Source of the DNA: Caulobacterales bacterium
GTDB taxonomy: Bacteria; Pseudomonadota; Alphaproteobacteria; Caulobacterales; Caulobacteraceae
DNA length: 64,000 bases
NCBI GenBank assembly: GCA_017302105.1
Contig: JAFLCS010000001.1
Coordinates: 620,001-684,000, forward strand
Direction of reading: 5' to 3'
Shown: piece after piece, positions 7,939 to 16,877 of the stretch
Position numbering within the stretch: position 1 is the stretch's first letter
Layout of the letters: every line of letters starts with the position of its first letter
Made by a program: the position numbers and the translations under genes
The notes under the pieces: generated by a model
The model's input: the letters and a program-made list of their open reading frames with translations, nothing else
The model's database searches: none
Told to the model about the DNA's origin: nothing

Positions 7939-9203
7939 GCCGCGACGTCCAGCGTCATCCAGGCAGGCTGGAAGCCGCCTGGCGTCTCCAGACGAAGAAA
8001 ATACCCGTGCGGTCGCAAGAGCAGGGTCGCTTCGCGCTGGCCGGGTGCCAGCAGGAACTGATCAGCCGGGACGCCGCCCGGCCCCTCGGTGGCGCGCATG
8101 GCCTGGATGAGTGCCGGTCCCTCAAAGGGCGGAACCTCAACCGTGACGGCGCGTCGTTCGGGGTCGGCGACCAGCCAGCCCGGCCTGGCGTGCGTGGACG
8201 ACCAGCGCGGATGAAACACAGACAGATCCATGCGTCCGGCATAGACCGGCGCGGCCACCATCTGATCCTCGTTCCAGACGCAGATCGGCACCGACGGCGC
8301 GAACCGTTCGAGCACGGCGGCGACATGGGGCGCGTCATGGGCCGGATCGAGTGCAGGCCAGTTCTGTGACTGCTCGATCGTCAGCGGATCCAGCCCGGTC
8401 AGCGTCTTCAGCCGGGCGGCGAACCAGGTCCCGCCGCGGCCTTCAACCTCCATGGCGTGAGAATAGCCGACCAGGACGAGCACACGCGCCTGGGGATTCT
8501 CTGCGAGGATGGACGCCAGATTCTCGGCCTGGGCCTGTTCGCGCGTAGCGATCTGCAGCGCTCCGTCAGCGCCGTCGGGCGCGTCCTGATCCCCGCGTTG
8601 TTCATAGGCCGCGAACGATTAGCCGCGCCGAGCCGCCTCGCGCACCAGTTCGGCATAGACCGGATCAGCCGTGTAGTGACCAAAGGCCAGGCCAAAGGGT
8701 AGACCCGGTCGATACCCACGGATCGACGGTGCCGCCGCATCGGCGTGGTTTCCGAACGTCTCCGCCGCCAGCCAGTCGAACCCCTCGTCCCGCAGCGCCC
8801 GCATGACCTGGGTTGCGAAGCCGCGATGGCCGGACACATTGTGCGCCTCATTGAGGATGACCACGCGCGTGCCGCGTGCGCGCTCGGCGATGGCATCCAC
8901 CGCGTCCTGGCTGGTCGCGCGGCCAAGGTCGGGCCGGGGCGTGGAGGTGGTAGGCGGCGTCTCGATCAGTCCGATAGCCGTCGCCTCGTCACCGAGGAAG
9001 GCGGCGAACTGCACCAGCTGGCCGCGCGCGGCCTGGTCGCCCGCCTCGACCTGGGCTTTCAGTTCGAGATAGAGCGGAAGGTAGCGACCTTCGTGGAACC
9101 AGCGCTCCCAACCGCTGAGGGGCGTGCGGGCTTGCGCCGGCAGGTTCGCCGCCAGCGCGGCGCCGAGCGCGCCGAGGCCGACAGCGCGCCGGCTGAGGCT
9201 CAT
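7935..9203 (-). pseudogene. ChaN/Tiki-like protein gene interrupted by one in-frame stop
   Basis: One reading frame runs from the ATG at 9203 to 7935, broken only by a TAA at 8621-8619 (codon 195). Before it lie 194 residues with a Tat-like or Sec signal (MSLSRRAVGLGALGAALAAN) and the RVVILNEAHN motif of the ChaN/Tiki-like superfamily. After it 227 residues continue in the same frame (SFAAYEQRGD, then VLVLVGYSHAMEVEG). Homologues as I recall them have an aromatic residue before the xFAAYE step, so a Tyr codon may have become TAA. A recent nonsense mutation or a base-call error is likely. The ATG overlaps the phosphotransferase stop (ATGA). Confidence 0.75.
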
Positions 9204-10267
9204 GCTCCCGCCCTCTGGGCGAAATGCCAGGCACCGGCGGACAGCGGTTTGACCCGGGCGGCCATGGCGGCGGCGTGGGGGCTGGCGGCGGTGCCGTCGC
9301 GGACGCGCCCGCCGATGCCCTGACAGATGGCGGCCAGGCGAAACAGATTGTAGCTGAGCAGCCACTCCAGCTGGGGCAGGCCGTCGCGGCCCGTGCGCGC
9401 GCAGTAGCGGGCGATGACGTCCTGCATCGACGGGATGCCCAGCTCAGCCAGATCCAGGCCGGCCAGGCCGTTGCGCTCGGTCGAGGGAATGACCCAGGCG
9501 ATCAGGAAATAGCTGATGTCGGCCAGGGGATCGCCCAGGGTCGACAGCTCCCAGTCCAGGACCGCCTTCACCTCGGCCCGCTCGGGATGAAGGATCAGAT
9601 TGTCGAGGCGGAAATCGCCGTGGACGATGCGGGCCGGGCCGTCTTGCGGCAGCCCCTGCGGCAGCCAGTCGATCAGCCGGTCCATGGCGTCGATGGTTTC
9701 GGTTTCGGAGGCCCGATACTGTTTGGTCCAGCGTCCGACCTGGCGGGCGAAATAGTTGCCGGCCTTGCCGTAGTCACCCAGGCCGATGGCCTCGGGGTCC
9801 AGCTTGTGCAGATCGGCCAGGGCGTCGATCTGGGCCTCATAGATGGCGCGGCGTTGGTCCGGCGTCTGATCGGGCAGGCCGAGATTCCACAGGATGCGGC
9901 CCTCGACCCGGTCCATGACGTAGAAGGCCGTGCCGATGACGTCGGGGTCTTCGCACAGGCCCCAGGGCCGGGCCACCGGATAGCCGGCACCGTACAGCGC
10001 GCTGATCACCCGGTATTCGCGATCCACCGCATGAGCCGAGGGCAGCAAGACGCCCGGCGGTTTGCGCCGCAGCACATAGTCGCGCCCCGGCGTGGTGATC
10101 AGATAGGTCGGGTTGGACTGGCCGCCCTTGAACTGGCGCACCGTCATCGGCCCGGCGAAGTCAGGAATGGCGGCGGCCATCCATGCCTGAAGCGCCACCT
10201 CGTCAAAGCGCAACCGCTCATCGACGGGCTTGGATCCGGTGAAGGCGTCAGGGGCGGGGTCGGTCAT
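9200..10267 (-). CDS. Phosphotransferase family (APH/ACAD10-like) protein
   Basis: A 355-residue aminoglycoside-phosphotransferase-fold kinase. It shows FKGGQSNPTYLITT at the N-lobe, RRKPPG, the catalytic loop HGDFRLDNLI and the metal-binding DWELSTLGDPLADI. This arrangement is typical of the acyl-CoA-dehydrogenase-associated (ACAD10 N-terminal-like) branch rather than true antibiotic kinases. The substrate is unknown; a role with hydroxyacyl-CoA is possible by family. Its stop overlaps the start of the ChaN-like gene. Confidence 0.87.
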   Translation of the reverse strand: MTDPAPDAFTGSKPVDERLRFDEVALQAWMAAAIPDFAGPMTVRQFKGGQSNPTYLITTPGRDYVLRRKPPGVLLPSAHAVDREYRVISALYGAGYPVARPWGLCEDPDVIGTAFYVMDRVEGRILWNLGLPDQTPDQRRAIYEAQIDALADLHKLDPEAIGLGDYGKAGNYFARQVGRWTKQYRASETETIDAMDRLIDWLPQGLPQDGPARIVHGDFRLDNLILHPERAEVKAVLDWELSTLGDPLADISYFLIAWVIPSTERNGLAGLDLAELGIPSMQDVIARYCARTGRDGLPQLEWLLSYNLFRLAAICQGIGGRVRDGTAASPHAAAMAARVKPLSAGAWHFAQRAGA

Positions 10268-10323
10268 GGGGGGAGGCTATCACCGGCTGAGTGATTTGCT
10301 ATCGCCGGTGCCGGCTTTTGTTG

Positions 10324-10488
10324 TCCTTCTCCCCTTGCGGGAGAAGGTGGGCCGCGAAGCGGGTCGGATGAGGGGTCGCAACGGCCTGTCCGCCCCCGGC
10401 CTCTCCAGTGCACGCAGCCGAAAAACTCGTGCGACCCCTCATCCGTCAATCCTTCGGATCGCCACCTTCTCCCGCAAGGGGAGAAGGA
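10324..10488. repeat. Palindromic MITE/REP-like intergenic element, copy 1
   Basis: The two ends are a perfect inverted repeat of about 26 nt (left arm from 10325, right arm ending near 10487), each containing CTTCTCCCCTTGCGGGAGAAG. Inside, a second pair of arms (GGATGAGGGGTCGC) faces each other. The same ends recur at 38099-38244 and 40523-40698. The element lies between the convergent ends of no genes but in the gap after glpK and before the phosphotransferase. It codes for nothing recognisable and could fold into a long hairpin in RNA. Confidence 0.8.
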
Positions 10489-10500
10489 TCACGCTAGCCA

Positions 10501-10520
10501 CCTCCCCATGAATGGGGAGG
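10501..10520 (-). other. Hairpin just after glpK
   Basis: CCTCCCCAT and ATGGGGAGG (9-bp perfect arms, 2-nt gap) form a tight hairpin 5 nt after the glpK stop. No T-run follows on the minus strand, so it is a stabilising or weak terminator structure rather than a classical intrinsic terminator. Confidence 0.5.
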
Positions 10521-10524
10521 AGAA

Positions 10525-12018
10525 TCAAACCCGCGCCCGCGCCTGGGCCAGGCAGCCGGCGACGGCGGCGTCCCAGCCGGCGAGGAGGCGGGCACGCTCG
10601 GCGGCAGACATGGCGGGGGACCAGACGGCGGGCTCGCCGGCGGGGCTCTGGTCCAGGCTGTCGATCAGCCCAGCGCCCAGGGCGGCCAGGCGCGCGGCGC
10701 CCAGCGCGGTCATTTCCTGATAGGCGGGCCGCTCGACCTCGCAGCCGGTGATGTCGGCCAGAAACTGCATGACCCAGCCGTTGGCTGTGACCCCGCCGTC
10801 GACCCTGAGGCGGCGAGGCGGCGGAGCGCCGTCAGCCTTGAGCGCTTCCAGAAGGTCGCGGGTCTGATAAGCCATGGCCTCTAGCCCCGCACGCACGATG
10901 TGGGCGGGGCCGGCGTCGCGGGTCAGGCCGAACACCGCGCCGCGCGCCTCGGCTTCCCAGAACGGCGCGCCCAGGCCGGTGAATCCCGGCACCAGATAGA
11001 CCCCGCCATTGTCCGGCAGGCCCTGCGCCACCGTCTCGGTTTCGCGGCTGTGGCCGACTGCGCCCAGGGAATCGCGTAGCCACTGGACCGTCGATCCGGC
11101 CGAGAAGATCGAACCCTCCAGCGCATAGGCCGTCTGGCCGCCGACCTGATAGCCGACCGTCGACAACAGCCGGTTGTCCGAGGCGACCGGCTGATCGCCG
11201 GTGTGGGCGACCAGAAAGGCGCCGGTGCCGTAGGTGACCTTGGTGGCGCCGGGTCTGAGGGCGCCGTGGCCGACCAGGGCCGCCTGCTGGTCGCCGGCGC
11301 AGCCGGTGATCGGCAAGGCGCGTCCGAACAGGGCCGGATCCGTCTCTCCGAACAGCCCGGCGCAAGGCAGCACTTCCGGCAGGACCGCGCGCGGGACGTT
11401 GAACAGTTCCAGCAAATCGTCACGCCAGGTCAGGTCATTCAGGCCGAACAGGCTGGTGCGACTGGCGTTGGTGACGTCGGTGACGAAGCGCTTGGCGCCG
11501 GTCAGGTTGAACATCAGCCAGGCGTCGATGGTGCCGGCGCACAGGTCTCCGGCCTCGGCCCGCGCCCGCGCCCCGTCGACATGGTCGAGCAGCCAGGCGA
11601 TCTTGGAGGCCGAGAAATACGGGTCCAGCACCAGGCCGGTCTCGGCCCGAACCGTCGGCTCATGGCCCTGGGCGACCAGGGCCTCGGTGACGGCGGCGGT
11701 GCGCCGGTCCTGCCAGACGATAGTGCGGTGCAGGGCCGCGCCCGTGGCCCGGTCCCACAGCACCGTCGTCTCGCGCTGGTTGGTCAGGCCGATGGCGGCG
11801 AAACGGTCCGGCCCGCCGGCCTCGCGAATGGCCTCGCGGCAGACCTGAAGCGCGGCGCGCCAGATCTCGGCGGCGTCATGCTCGACCCAGCCCGGATGCG
11901 GGAAATGCTGCTCCAACGGAATCTGGGACATGGCGCGCGGGCGCCAGCCGTCCGGGTCGAAGGCCACTGCCCGCGTCGAGGTCGTGCCCTGGTCCAGGGC
12001 GAGGATCAGTTCGGCCAT
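10525..12018 (-). CDS. glpK: Glycerol kinase
   Basis: A 497-residue FGGY-family kinase, of normal length. The N-terminus LILALDQGTTSTRAVAFD is the phosphate-binding loop of glycerol kinase. TNQRETTVLWDR, the IVWQDRR substrate segment, YFSASKIAWLLD and the C-terminal RVDGGVTANGWVMQFLAD adenosine-binding motif are all present. It phosphorylates glycerol to glycerol-3-phosphate in the cytosol. No glpF or glpD is in the window, so it stands as a single gene. It is divergent from the ammonia-lyase gene with only 43 nt between start codons. Confidence 0.96.
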   Translation of the reverse strand: MAELILALDQGTTSTRAVAFDPDGWRPRAMSQIPLEQHFPHPGWVEHDAAEIWRAALQVCREAIREAGGPDRFAAIGLTNQRETTVLWDRATGAALHRTIVWQDRRTAAVTEALVAQGHEPTVRAETGLVLDPYFSASKIAWLLDHVDGARARAEAGDLCAGTIDAWLMFNLTGAKRFVTDVTNASRTSLFGLNDLTWRDDLLELFNVPRAVLPEVLPCAGLFGETDPALFGRALPITGCAGDQQAALVGHGALRPGATKVTYGTGAFLVAHTGDQPVASDNRLLSTVGYQVGGQTAYALEGSIFSAGSTVQWLRDSLGAVGHSRETETVAQGLPDNGGVYLVPGFTGLGAPFWEAEARGAVFGLTRDAGPAHIVRAGLEAMAYQTRDLLEALKADGAPPPRRLRVDGGVTANGWVMQFLADITGCEVERPAYQEMTALGAARLAALGAGLIDSLDQSPAGEPAVWSPAMSAAERARLLAGWDAAVAGCLAQARARV

Positions 12019-12061
12019 GCGTCTCCCTTTCGCCGGGGTCAGTTTCGGCTAAGACAGGGCC

Positions 12062-13039
12062 ATGACCAAACTCCCGACGTTCGAGGATGTGCTGGACGCG
12101 GCCCACGTCATCAAGGGCCAGGCGGTACGCACGCCCCTGATCGAAAGCCCGGCCCTGAACGAACGGCTGGGCGGGCGGGTGCTGATGAAGGCCGAGAACC
12201 TACAGGTCATGGGCGCCTTCAAGTTTCGCGGGGCTTACAACCGGATCGCCCGTCTGACCGAGGCCGAGACGGCGCGCGGCGTCGTGGCCTATTCGTCCGG
12301 CAACCACGCCCAGGCGGTGGCGGCGGCGGCCCGGCGGGTCGGGACCGCGGCGATCATCGTCATGCCGGCCGACAGCCCGGCCATCAAGGTCGCGGGCGTG
12401 CGCGCCAACGGCGGCGAGGTGCGGCTCTATGATCGCTATTCCGAAAGCCGCGAGGCGATCGGCCAGGAGATCGCGCGCGAGCGCGGCAGCGTGCTGGTGC
12501 CGCCGTTCGACGATCCATTCGTCATCGCCGGCCAGGGCACGGCGGGGCTGGAAATCCTGGAGGACGCCGACGGCCCGATCGACCAGCTGTTGTCCGGCTG
12601 TTCGGGCGGCGGGCTGATCGCGGGGCTGAACCTGGCGTTTGAGGCCCGCAGCGCAGAGACGCGCGTCATCGGGGTCGAGCCCGAGGTCTATGACGACACC
12701 GCCCGGTCCCTGGCGGCGGGCGAACGGGTCGGGGTGGCGGCGACGGGCAAGACCATCTGCGACGCCCTGATGACCCCAATCCCCGGCGAGCTGACCTTTC
12801 CGATCAACCAGCGGCGGCTTGAGCGGGCGATCAGCGTCACCGACGAGGAGGCGGCGCGGGCCGTGGCCTATGCCTTTGAAACGCTCAAGCTGGTGGTCGA
12901 GCCGGGCGGGGCCGTGTCGCTGGCGGCGCTGTTGGCCGGCAAGGTCCAGACCAAGGGCCTGACCACCGCCATCCTGTTGTCCGGCGGCAATGTCGATCCG
13001 GCCCTGTTTTCCCAGATCATCGAAGGACGTTACCCATGA
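12062..13039 (+). CDS. Threonine/serine ammonia-lyase-like PLP enzyme
   Basis: A 325-residue fold-type II PLP enzyme. The PLP lysine is K54 in GAFKFRGAYN, the phosphate loop is SGCSGGGLIAG, and the C-terminus has LLSGGNVD. The length lacks the C-terminal ACT regulatory domain of biosynthetic IlvA, so it resembles catabolic threonine dehydratase or the serine racemase/threo-3-hydroxyaspartate dehydratase group. It would release ammonia and a 2-oxoacid. It overlaps the MaoC-type gene by 4 nt (ATGA), implying a shared transcript. Confidence 0.9.
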   Translation: MTKLPTFEDVLDAAHVIKGQAVRTPLIESPALNERLGGRVLMKAENLQVMGAFKFRGAYNRIARLTEAETARGVVAYSSGNHAQAVAAAARRVGTAAIIVMPADSPAIKVAGVRANGGEVRLYDRYSESREAIGQEIARERGSVLVPPFDDPFVIAGQGTAGLEILEDADGPIDQLLSGCSGGGLIAGLNLAFEARSAETRVIGVEPEVYDDTARSLAAGERVGVAATGKTICDALMTPIPGELTFPINQRRLERAISVTDEEAARAVAYAFETLKLVVEPGGAVSLAALLAGKVQTKGLTTAILLSGGNVDPALFSQIIEGRYP

Positions 13040-13503
13040 TCGACGGCCCGACCATCACGACGGACGAACTGATCGCCCGCATCGGCCAGGAGGTCGGCGT
13101 CTCGGACTGGATCGAGATCGATCAGGCGCGGATCGACGCCTTCGCCGCCTGCACCGAGGATCATCAGTTCATCCACGTCGATCCGGTCCGGGCGATCGAG
13201 ACGCCGTTCGGCGGAACCATTGCGCATGGATTCCTGACCCTCAGCCTGATGTCGCAGATGAGCTATCAGGCTGCGCCGGTGCTGGCCGGCCTGGCCATGG
13301 GCGTCAACTACGGCTTCGACAAGCTGAGATTTATCCAGCCGGTGCGGGCCGGATCGCGCGTGCGCGGCCGCTTCAAGCTGATCTCCGCTGAAGAAAAAGG
13401 CGTCGGGCGCTGGCTGATCAAGAACGAGGTCACCGTCGAGATCGAGGGCGGGGACAAGCCCGCCCTGATCGCCGAATGGCTGGGGATGCAGATCCTGGCC
13501 TAG
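13036..13503 (+). CDS. MaoC family dehydratase
   Basis: A 155-residue single hot-dog domain. The MaoC/R-hydratase motif is seen as DHQFIHVDPVRA followed by GGTIAHGFLTLSL. It would hydrate an enoyl-CoA to a (R)-3-hydroxyacyl-CoA or do the reverse. The coupling to the ammonia-lyase by start-stop overlap is clear, but a shared pathway is not obvious from the sequence. The normal size for this group is about 150 residues. Confidence 0.88.
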   Translation: MIDGPTITTDELIARIGQEVGVSDWIEIDQARIDAFAACTEDHQFIHVDPVRAIETPFGGTIAHGFLTLSLMSQMSYQAAPVLAGLAMGVNYGFDKLRFIQPVRAGSRVRGRFKLISAEEKGVGRWLIKNEVTVEIEGGDKPALIAEWLGMQILA

Positions 13504-13541
13504 ACCGAGCCTCTGCATCCGCATCGCCGGTGATGCCCGAT

Positions 13542-15317
13542 CTAGGGCGTGCGCCGTTCCAGCTCCGAGGCCCGATTGACCAGGCCGATGAACTCGCGGC
13601 GCGACCCATCGGGGTCACGGCCAACGGCTCCCATTGCGAGGGTCTGAATGTCGCCCCAGTCGAAGTCGGACGACATCCACGGATCACCGCGCAGCCGCTG
13701 GCCAAAGGCGGCCACCGCCAAGGCCCAGCGGGTTGATTGCGACGGCGGCACGGCCCCGGCCCCGACGACCTGTTCCATCAGGTGAGAGTCGTCCTCCCCG
13801 GGCATCTTGTAGCGCACCCGCACGAAGGCCAGTTCGCCGTCGCGAGATCCGCTGGATGGTACGGCATAGCGCAGCGGGTCGACCTGGGTCGGGCCACCGA
13901 CCGGGGTGACTTCGTACAGAGCCGTCACCGTGGCCCCGGACCCGGCGTCGCCGGCGTCGACCTCGTCGTTGTTGAAGTCCTCGCGGTTCAGCAGGCGGGT
14001 CTCGTAGCCGATCAGCCGCCACTCGGCGACCTGGGCAGGATTGAACTCGATCTGCACCTTCACGTCGTCCGCGATGGGGAAGATCGAACCGGAGAAGTCG
14101 TCGCGGAACAGACGATTGGCCTCATTCAGGCTGTCGACATAGCCGGCGGTGCCGTTGCCGGCCTGGGCGATGGCCTGCATCAGGCTGTCGTTGTAGTTGC
14201 CGCGGCCGAAGCCATAGACTGACAGATAGACGCCGCTCTCGCGCCGCTCGGCCACGAAGTCTTCCAGCCGCTGGTCCGAGGTTACACCGACGTTGAAATC
14301 GCCGTCGGTCACGAGCACGACGCGGTTGACCCGATCCCGGTCAAAGTTCGCCTCGGCCATCTGGTAGGCCAGGGCCAGCCCCTGGCCTCCAGCCGTCGAG
14401 CCGCCTGCGTGCAAGGCGTTGACGGCGCAGCGCATCCGCAGGCGCTGATCGCCCGGTGTCGGCTGAAGGACCGCCCCGGCGGCCCCGGCATAGACGACGA
14501 TGCCGACTCGGTCTTGGGGCCGGAGCTGGTCGATCAGGGTGTTCAGGGCCTGCTGTGCCAGCGGCAACTTGTCGGCCGCCGACATCGAGCCGGACACATC
14601 GATCAGGAAGACGAGGTTGAGCGGCGGCCGCTCGGCGCGGTCCAGCTCATAGCCCTGCAAGCCGACGTGGACGATCTGGCGGCCCTCGGCCCAGGGACTC
14701 GGCGTCACCTCGGTGAAGACGCTGAACGGTTCCGTTCGGCTCTGGGGCCGGGCATATTCATAGTCGAAATAGTTGACCAGCTCTTCGACGCGCACGGCGT
14801 CCCGCGGCGGCAGGCTGCCTTCATTGAGGAACCGGCGGACGTTTGCATAGCTGGCTGTGTCGACGTCGATGGCCAGGGTCGAGACCGAGTTCTCGGCGGT
14901 GACGACCACGCCGTTGGTCGGAGCATCCGGGTAGCGTTCGGTGTCGCCGGGTTGACCCGGAACCGGCGCAGTGAAGACATCTGGTCTGCGCGCGCGATTG
15001 CCGGTGACGGCGATCTGGTCGGCGGTCCCGGATTGCACGCTGGGCGAATAGGCTGGCGGCGGCGGCGGCGGCGGCGGCGGCGGGGTCGGGCCGACGACGC
15101 CGGTCATCGGACCCCGGCGGACGTATGGTTGCCCCGGCGGACCTGCCTGGGGCGAACGGGGGTGATAGCCGAACTGTTCGCAGGCGGCCGGCGTCGCCTC
15201 GCCATCCAGGGCGTTGGTCGGGCCGACTGGGGCGGGTGTTCGAGATTGGGCAATGGCACCCGAGGTCGCCGTCGCCAGCGACAGAACTGAAACCAGACTG
15301 ACCTTGAGCCACTGCAT
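13542..15317 (-). CDS. YfbK-like secreted VWA domain protein
   Basis: A 591-residue protein with a signal peptide (MQWLKVSLVSVLSLATATSGAIAQ). The ATG at 15317 is preferred to one at 15356 for that reason. Residues 79-88 are ten prolines encoded by a CCG/GCC-type trinucleotide run. A YfbK N-terminal-like part (about 145-200) precedes a VWA domain with a perfect MIDAS, DVSGS, at 240-244, and a C-terminal DUF3520-like part. Such proteins sit in the periplasm or membrane and are of unknown function. Confidence 0.87.
   Translation of the reverse strand: MQWLKVSLVSVLSLATATSGAIAQSRTPAPVGPTNALDGEATPAACEQFGYHPRSPQAGPPGQPYVRRGPMTGVVGPTPPPPPPPPPPAYSPSVQSGTADQIAVTGNRARRPDVFTAPVPGQPGDTERYPDAPTNGVVVTAENSVSTLAIDVDTASYANVRRFLNEGSLPPRDAVRVEELVNYFDYEYARPQSRTEPFSVFTEVTPSPWAEGRQIVHVGLQGYELDRAERPPLNLVFLIDVSGSMSAADKLPLAQQALNTLIDQLRPQDRVGIVVYAGAAGAVLQPTPGDQRLRMRCAVNALHAGGSTAGGQGLALAYQMAEANFDRDRVNRVVLVTDGDFNVGVTSDQRLEDFVAERRESGVYLSVYGFGRGNYNDSLMQAIAQAGNGTAGYVDSLNEANRLFRDDFSGSIFPIADDVKVQIEFNPAQVAEWRLIGYETRLLNREDFNNDEVDAGDAGSGATVTALYEVTPVGGPTQVDPLRYAVPSSGSRDGELAFVRVRYKMPGEDDSHLMEQVVGAGAVPPSQSTRWALAVAAFGQRLRGDPWMSSDFDWGDIQTLAMGAVGRDPDGSRREFIGLVNRASELERRTP
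15055..15084. repeat. GGC trinucleotide run
   Basis: About nine tandem GGC units on the plus strand encode the polyproline run in the YfbK-like protein. A change of whole units keeps the frame, so the length of the linker could vary between strains. Confidence 0.8.
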
Positions 15318-15613
15318 TTTCGATCTCCACCGGTTGATGTAACGAGTGGGCCGCACAACTCATGGCCGAAATGCGGCGTGGGGGCGCCGGGACGTGGGCG
15401 ATGGTTGCAGGCTCCGCCGGCAGGGCCGATTTCCCGCAGTCGCCGATGCGCTTCGGCCACAGTCCATCGCCGCCCCAAGACCGGCCGATCAAGCGAGTCC
15501 GGAGGTCTGGCTGACGCGTCTCCCCCTGATCGAGGTTGCCCTTGGGGAACCTTCGCTACAGCCACGGCTTCAATCATTGCGGTTGTTGTCGTCCGCGCCA
15601 TGGTGAGATCAAT
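15318..15613. other. Intergenic region between divergent genes
   Basis: This 296-nt gap must hold the promoters of the YfbK-like gene (minus) and the CFA-synthase-like gene (plus). A GGGAACCTTC sequence at about 15545 resembles a -35 of ECF sigma factors, but no convincing -10 follows. No RNA gene or coding frame with a plausible start is seen. Confidence 0.5.
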
Positions 15614-16852
15614 ATGACGGGTCAGCCCGCAGACAGCCTGGTACCCTCGGTCGAGCCGCGATCGATCGACCGTCCGCCGCGCCTGTTTCTGGCGGCACTG
15701 CGCGCGGCCGGGCGCGATTGGAAGAACGGGACGTTTGAACTGGCCTATCCGGATGGCAGCTCAGACCGGTTCGGAACCAGCGGCACTGGCCCGGTCGGTC
15801 AGATTGTCGTGCGTGACTGGGCCTTCGCCGGCCGTGTCATGTCCGCAGGCGACATCGGCCTGGCGGAATCCTACATCGCCGGCGAATGGGAGACGCCGCA
15901 TCTGGCCGATCTATTGACCACCCTGGCGTCTAATTTCGACCGGTTGAAGGGCCTGGCGATCGGGGCACCGGTGATGCGGGCGATAAACTGGGTTCGCCAC
16001 AGTCTGTTCCGGCGCAACTCGCCGCGCCAGGCTCAGCGCAACATCCATGCCCACTATGATCTGGGCAACGGCTTCTATCGCTGGTGGCTGGACCCGACGA
16101 TGACCTATTCGTCGGCCCTGTATCTGAAGGACGGCGACACCCTTTGGACCGCCCAGACGAACAAATACACTGCGCTCTGTGACGCCTTGGATCTTCAACC
16201 CGGCCAGACGGTACTGGAGATCGGGTGCGGGTGGGGTGGTTTCGCCGAGCACGCCGCCCGGCTGCGCGATGCGCGGGTCACGGGCCTGACCATCAGTCGT
16301 GAGCAGTTCGACTGGTCCCGGAAGCGCATGGTCATCCAGAAGATCACCGACAAGGTCGAGATCCTGTTTCAGGACTATCGCGACGCCACCGGCACCTTCG
16401 ATCGGGTCGCTTCCATCGAAATGTTCGAAGCGGTCGGTGAGCAGTACTGGCCGGACTATTTCCGCACGATCCGCGAGCGCCTGACCGCCGACGGTCGGGC
16501 CGCGCTCCAGATCATCACCATCGATCATCGGCTTTTCGAGCGGTACAGAAGGCGGGTTGATTTCATCCAGCAGCATATCTTCTCCGGCGGGATGCTGATC
16601 TCCGAGCCGAGGCTGGCACAGGAGGTCGACAGAGCCGGCCTGAAGATCATCGGCCTTCGCCGCTTCGGTGCCGACTATGCACGGACCCTGGCGGAGTGGG
16701 CGCGGACGTTCGAGACGAACTGGGACAGGCTGCGCGCCGAGGGCTTCGATGAGGAATTCCGGCGCCTGTGGCGGTTCTATCTGGCCTATTGCGAGGCCGG
16801 TTTCCGCACCGGTCGGACCGACGTCATCCAGGTGGCGCTGGAGCCGGTGTGA
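15614..16852 (+). CDS. Cyclopropane-fatty-acyl-phospholipid synthase-like methyltransferase
   Basis: A 412-residue SAM-dependent enzyme of the CFA/mycolic-acid cyclopropane synthase family. It has the HYDLGNGFYRWWLDPTMTYS substrate motif, the SAM loop LEIGCGWGG at 201-209, SIEMFEAVGEQYW and HIFSGGMLIS. It should methylenate unsaturated acyl chains of membrane phospholipids. The ATG at 15614 is chosen; a start at 15536 would add 26 residues with no family similarity. About 300 nt lie between it and the divergent YfbK-like gene. Confidence 0.9.
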   Translation: MTGQPADSLVPSVEPRSIDRPPRLFLAALRAAGRDWKNGTFELAYPDGSSDRFGTSGTGPVGQIVVRDWAFAGRVMSAGDIGLAESYIAGEWETPHLADLLTTLASNFDRLKGLAIGAPVMRAINWVRHSLFRRNSPRQAQRNIHAHYDLGNGFYRWWLDPTMTYSSALYLKDGDTLWTAQTNKYTALCDALDLQPGQTVLEIGCGWGGFAEHAARLRDARVTGLTISREQFDWSRKRMVIQKITDKVEILFQDYRDATGTFDRVASIEMFEAVGEQYWPDYFRTIRERLTADGRAALQIITIDHRLFERYRRRVDFIQQHIFSGGMLISEPRLAQEVDRAGLKIIGLRRFGADYARTLAEWARTFETNWDRLRAEGFDEEFRRLWRFYLAYCEAGFRTGRTDVIQVALEPV

Positions 16853-16877
16853 TTTGCAGCCAGGCGGGGCGTGTCCT

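Noticed and set aside
8483-9203. Programmed frameshift or recoding in the ChaN-like gene
   Set aside because: Both halves are in the same frame, and the interrupting codon is TAA, which is not a recoded selenocysteine or pyrrolysine codon. A point mutation or error is simpler.
15540-15590. GGGAACCTTC as an ECF (general stress or heat) sigma promoter of the CFA-synthase-like gene
   Set aside because: The -35 looks good, but at the right distance no CGTT or similar -10 is seen. Kept only as a weak possibility.
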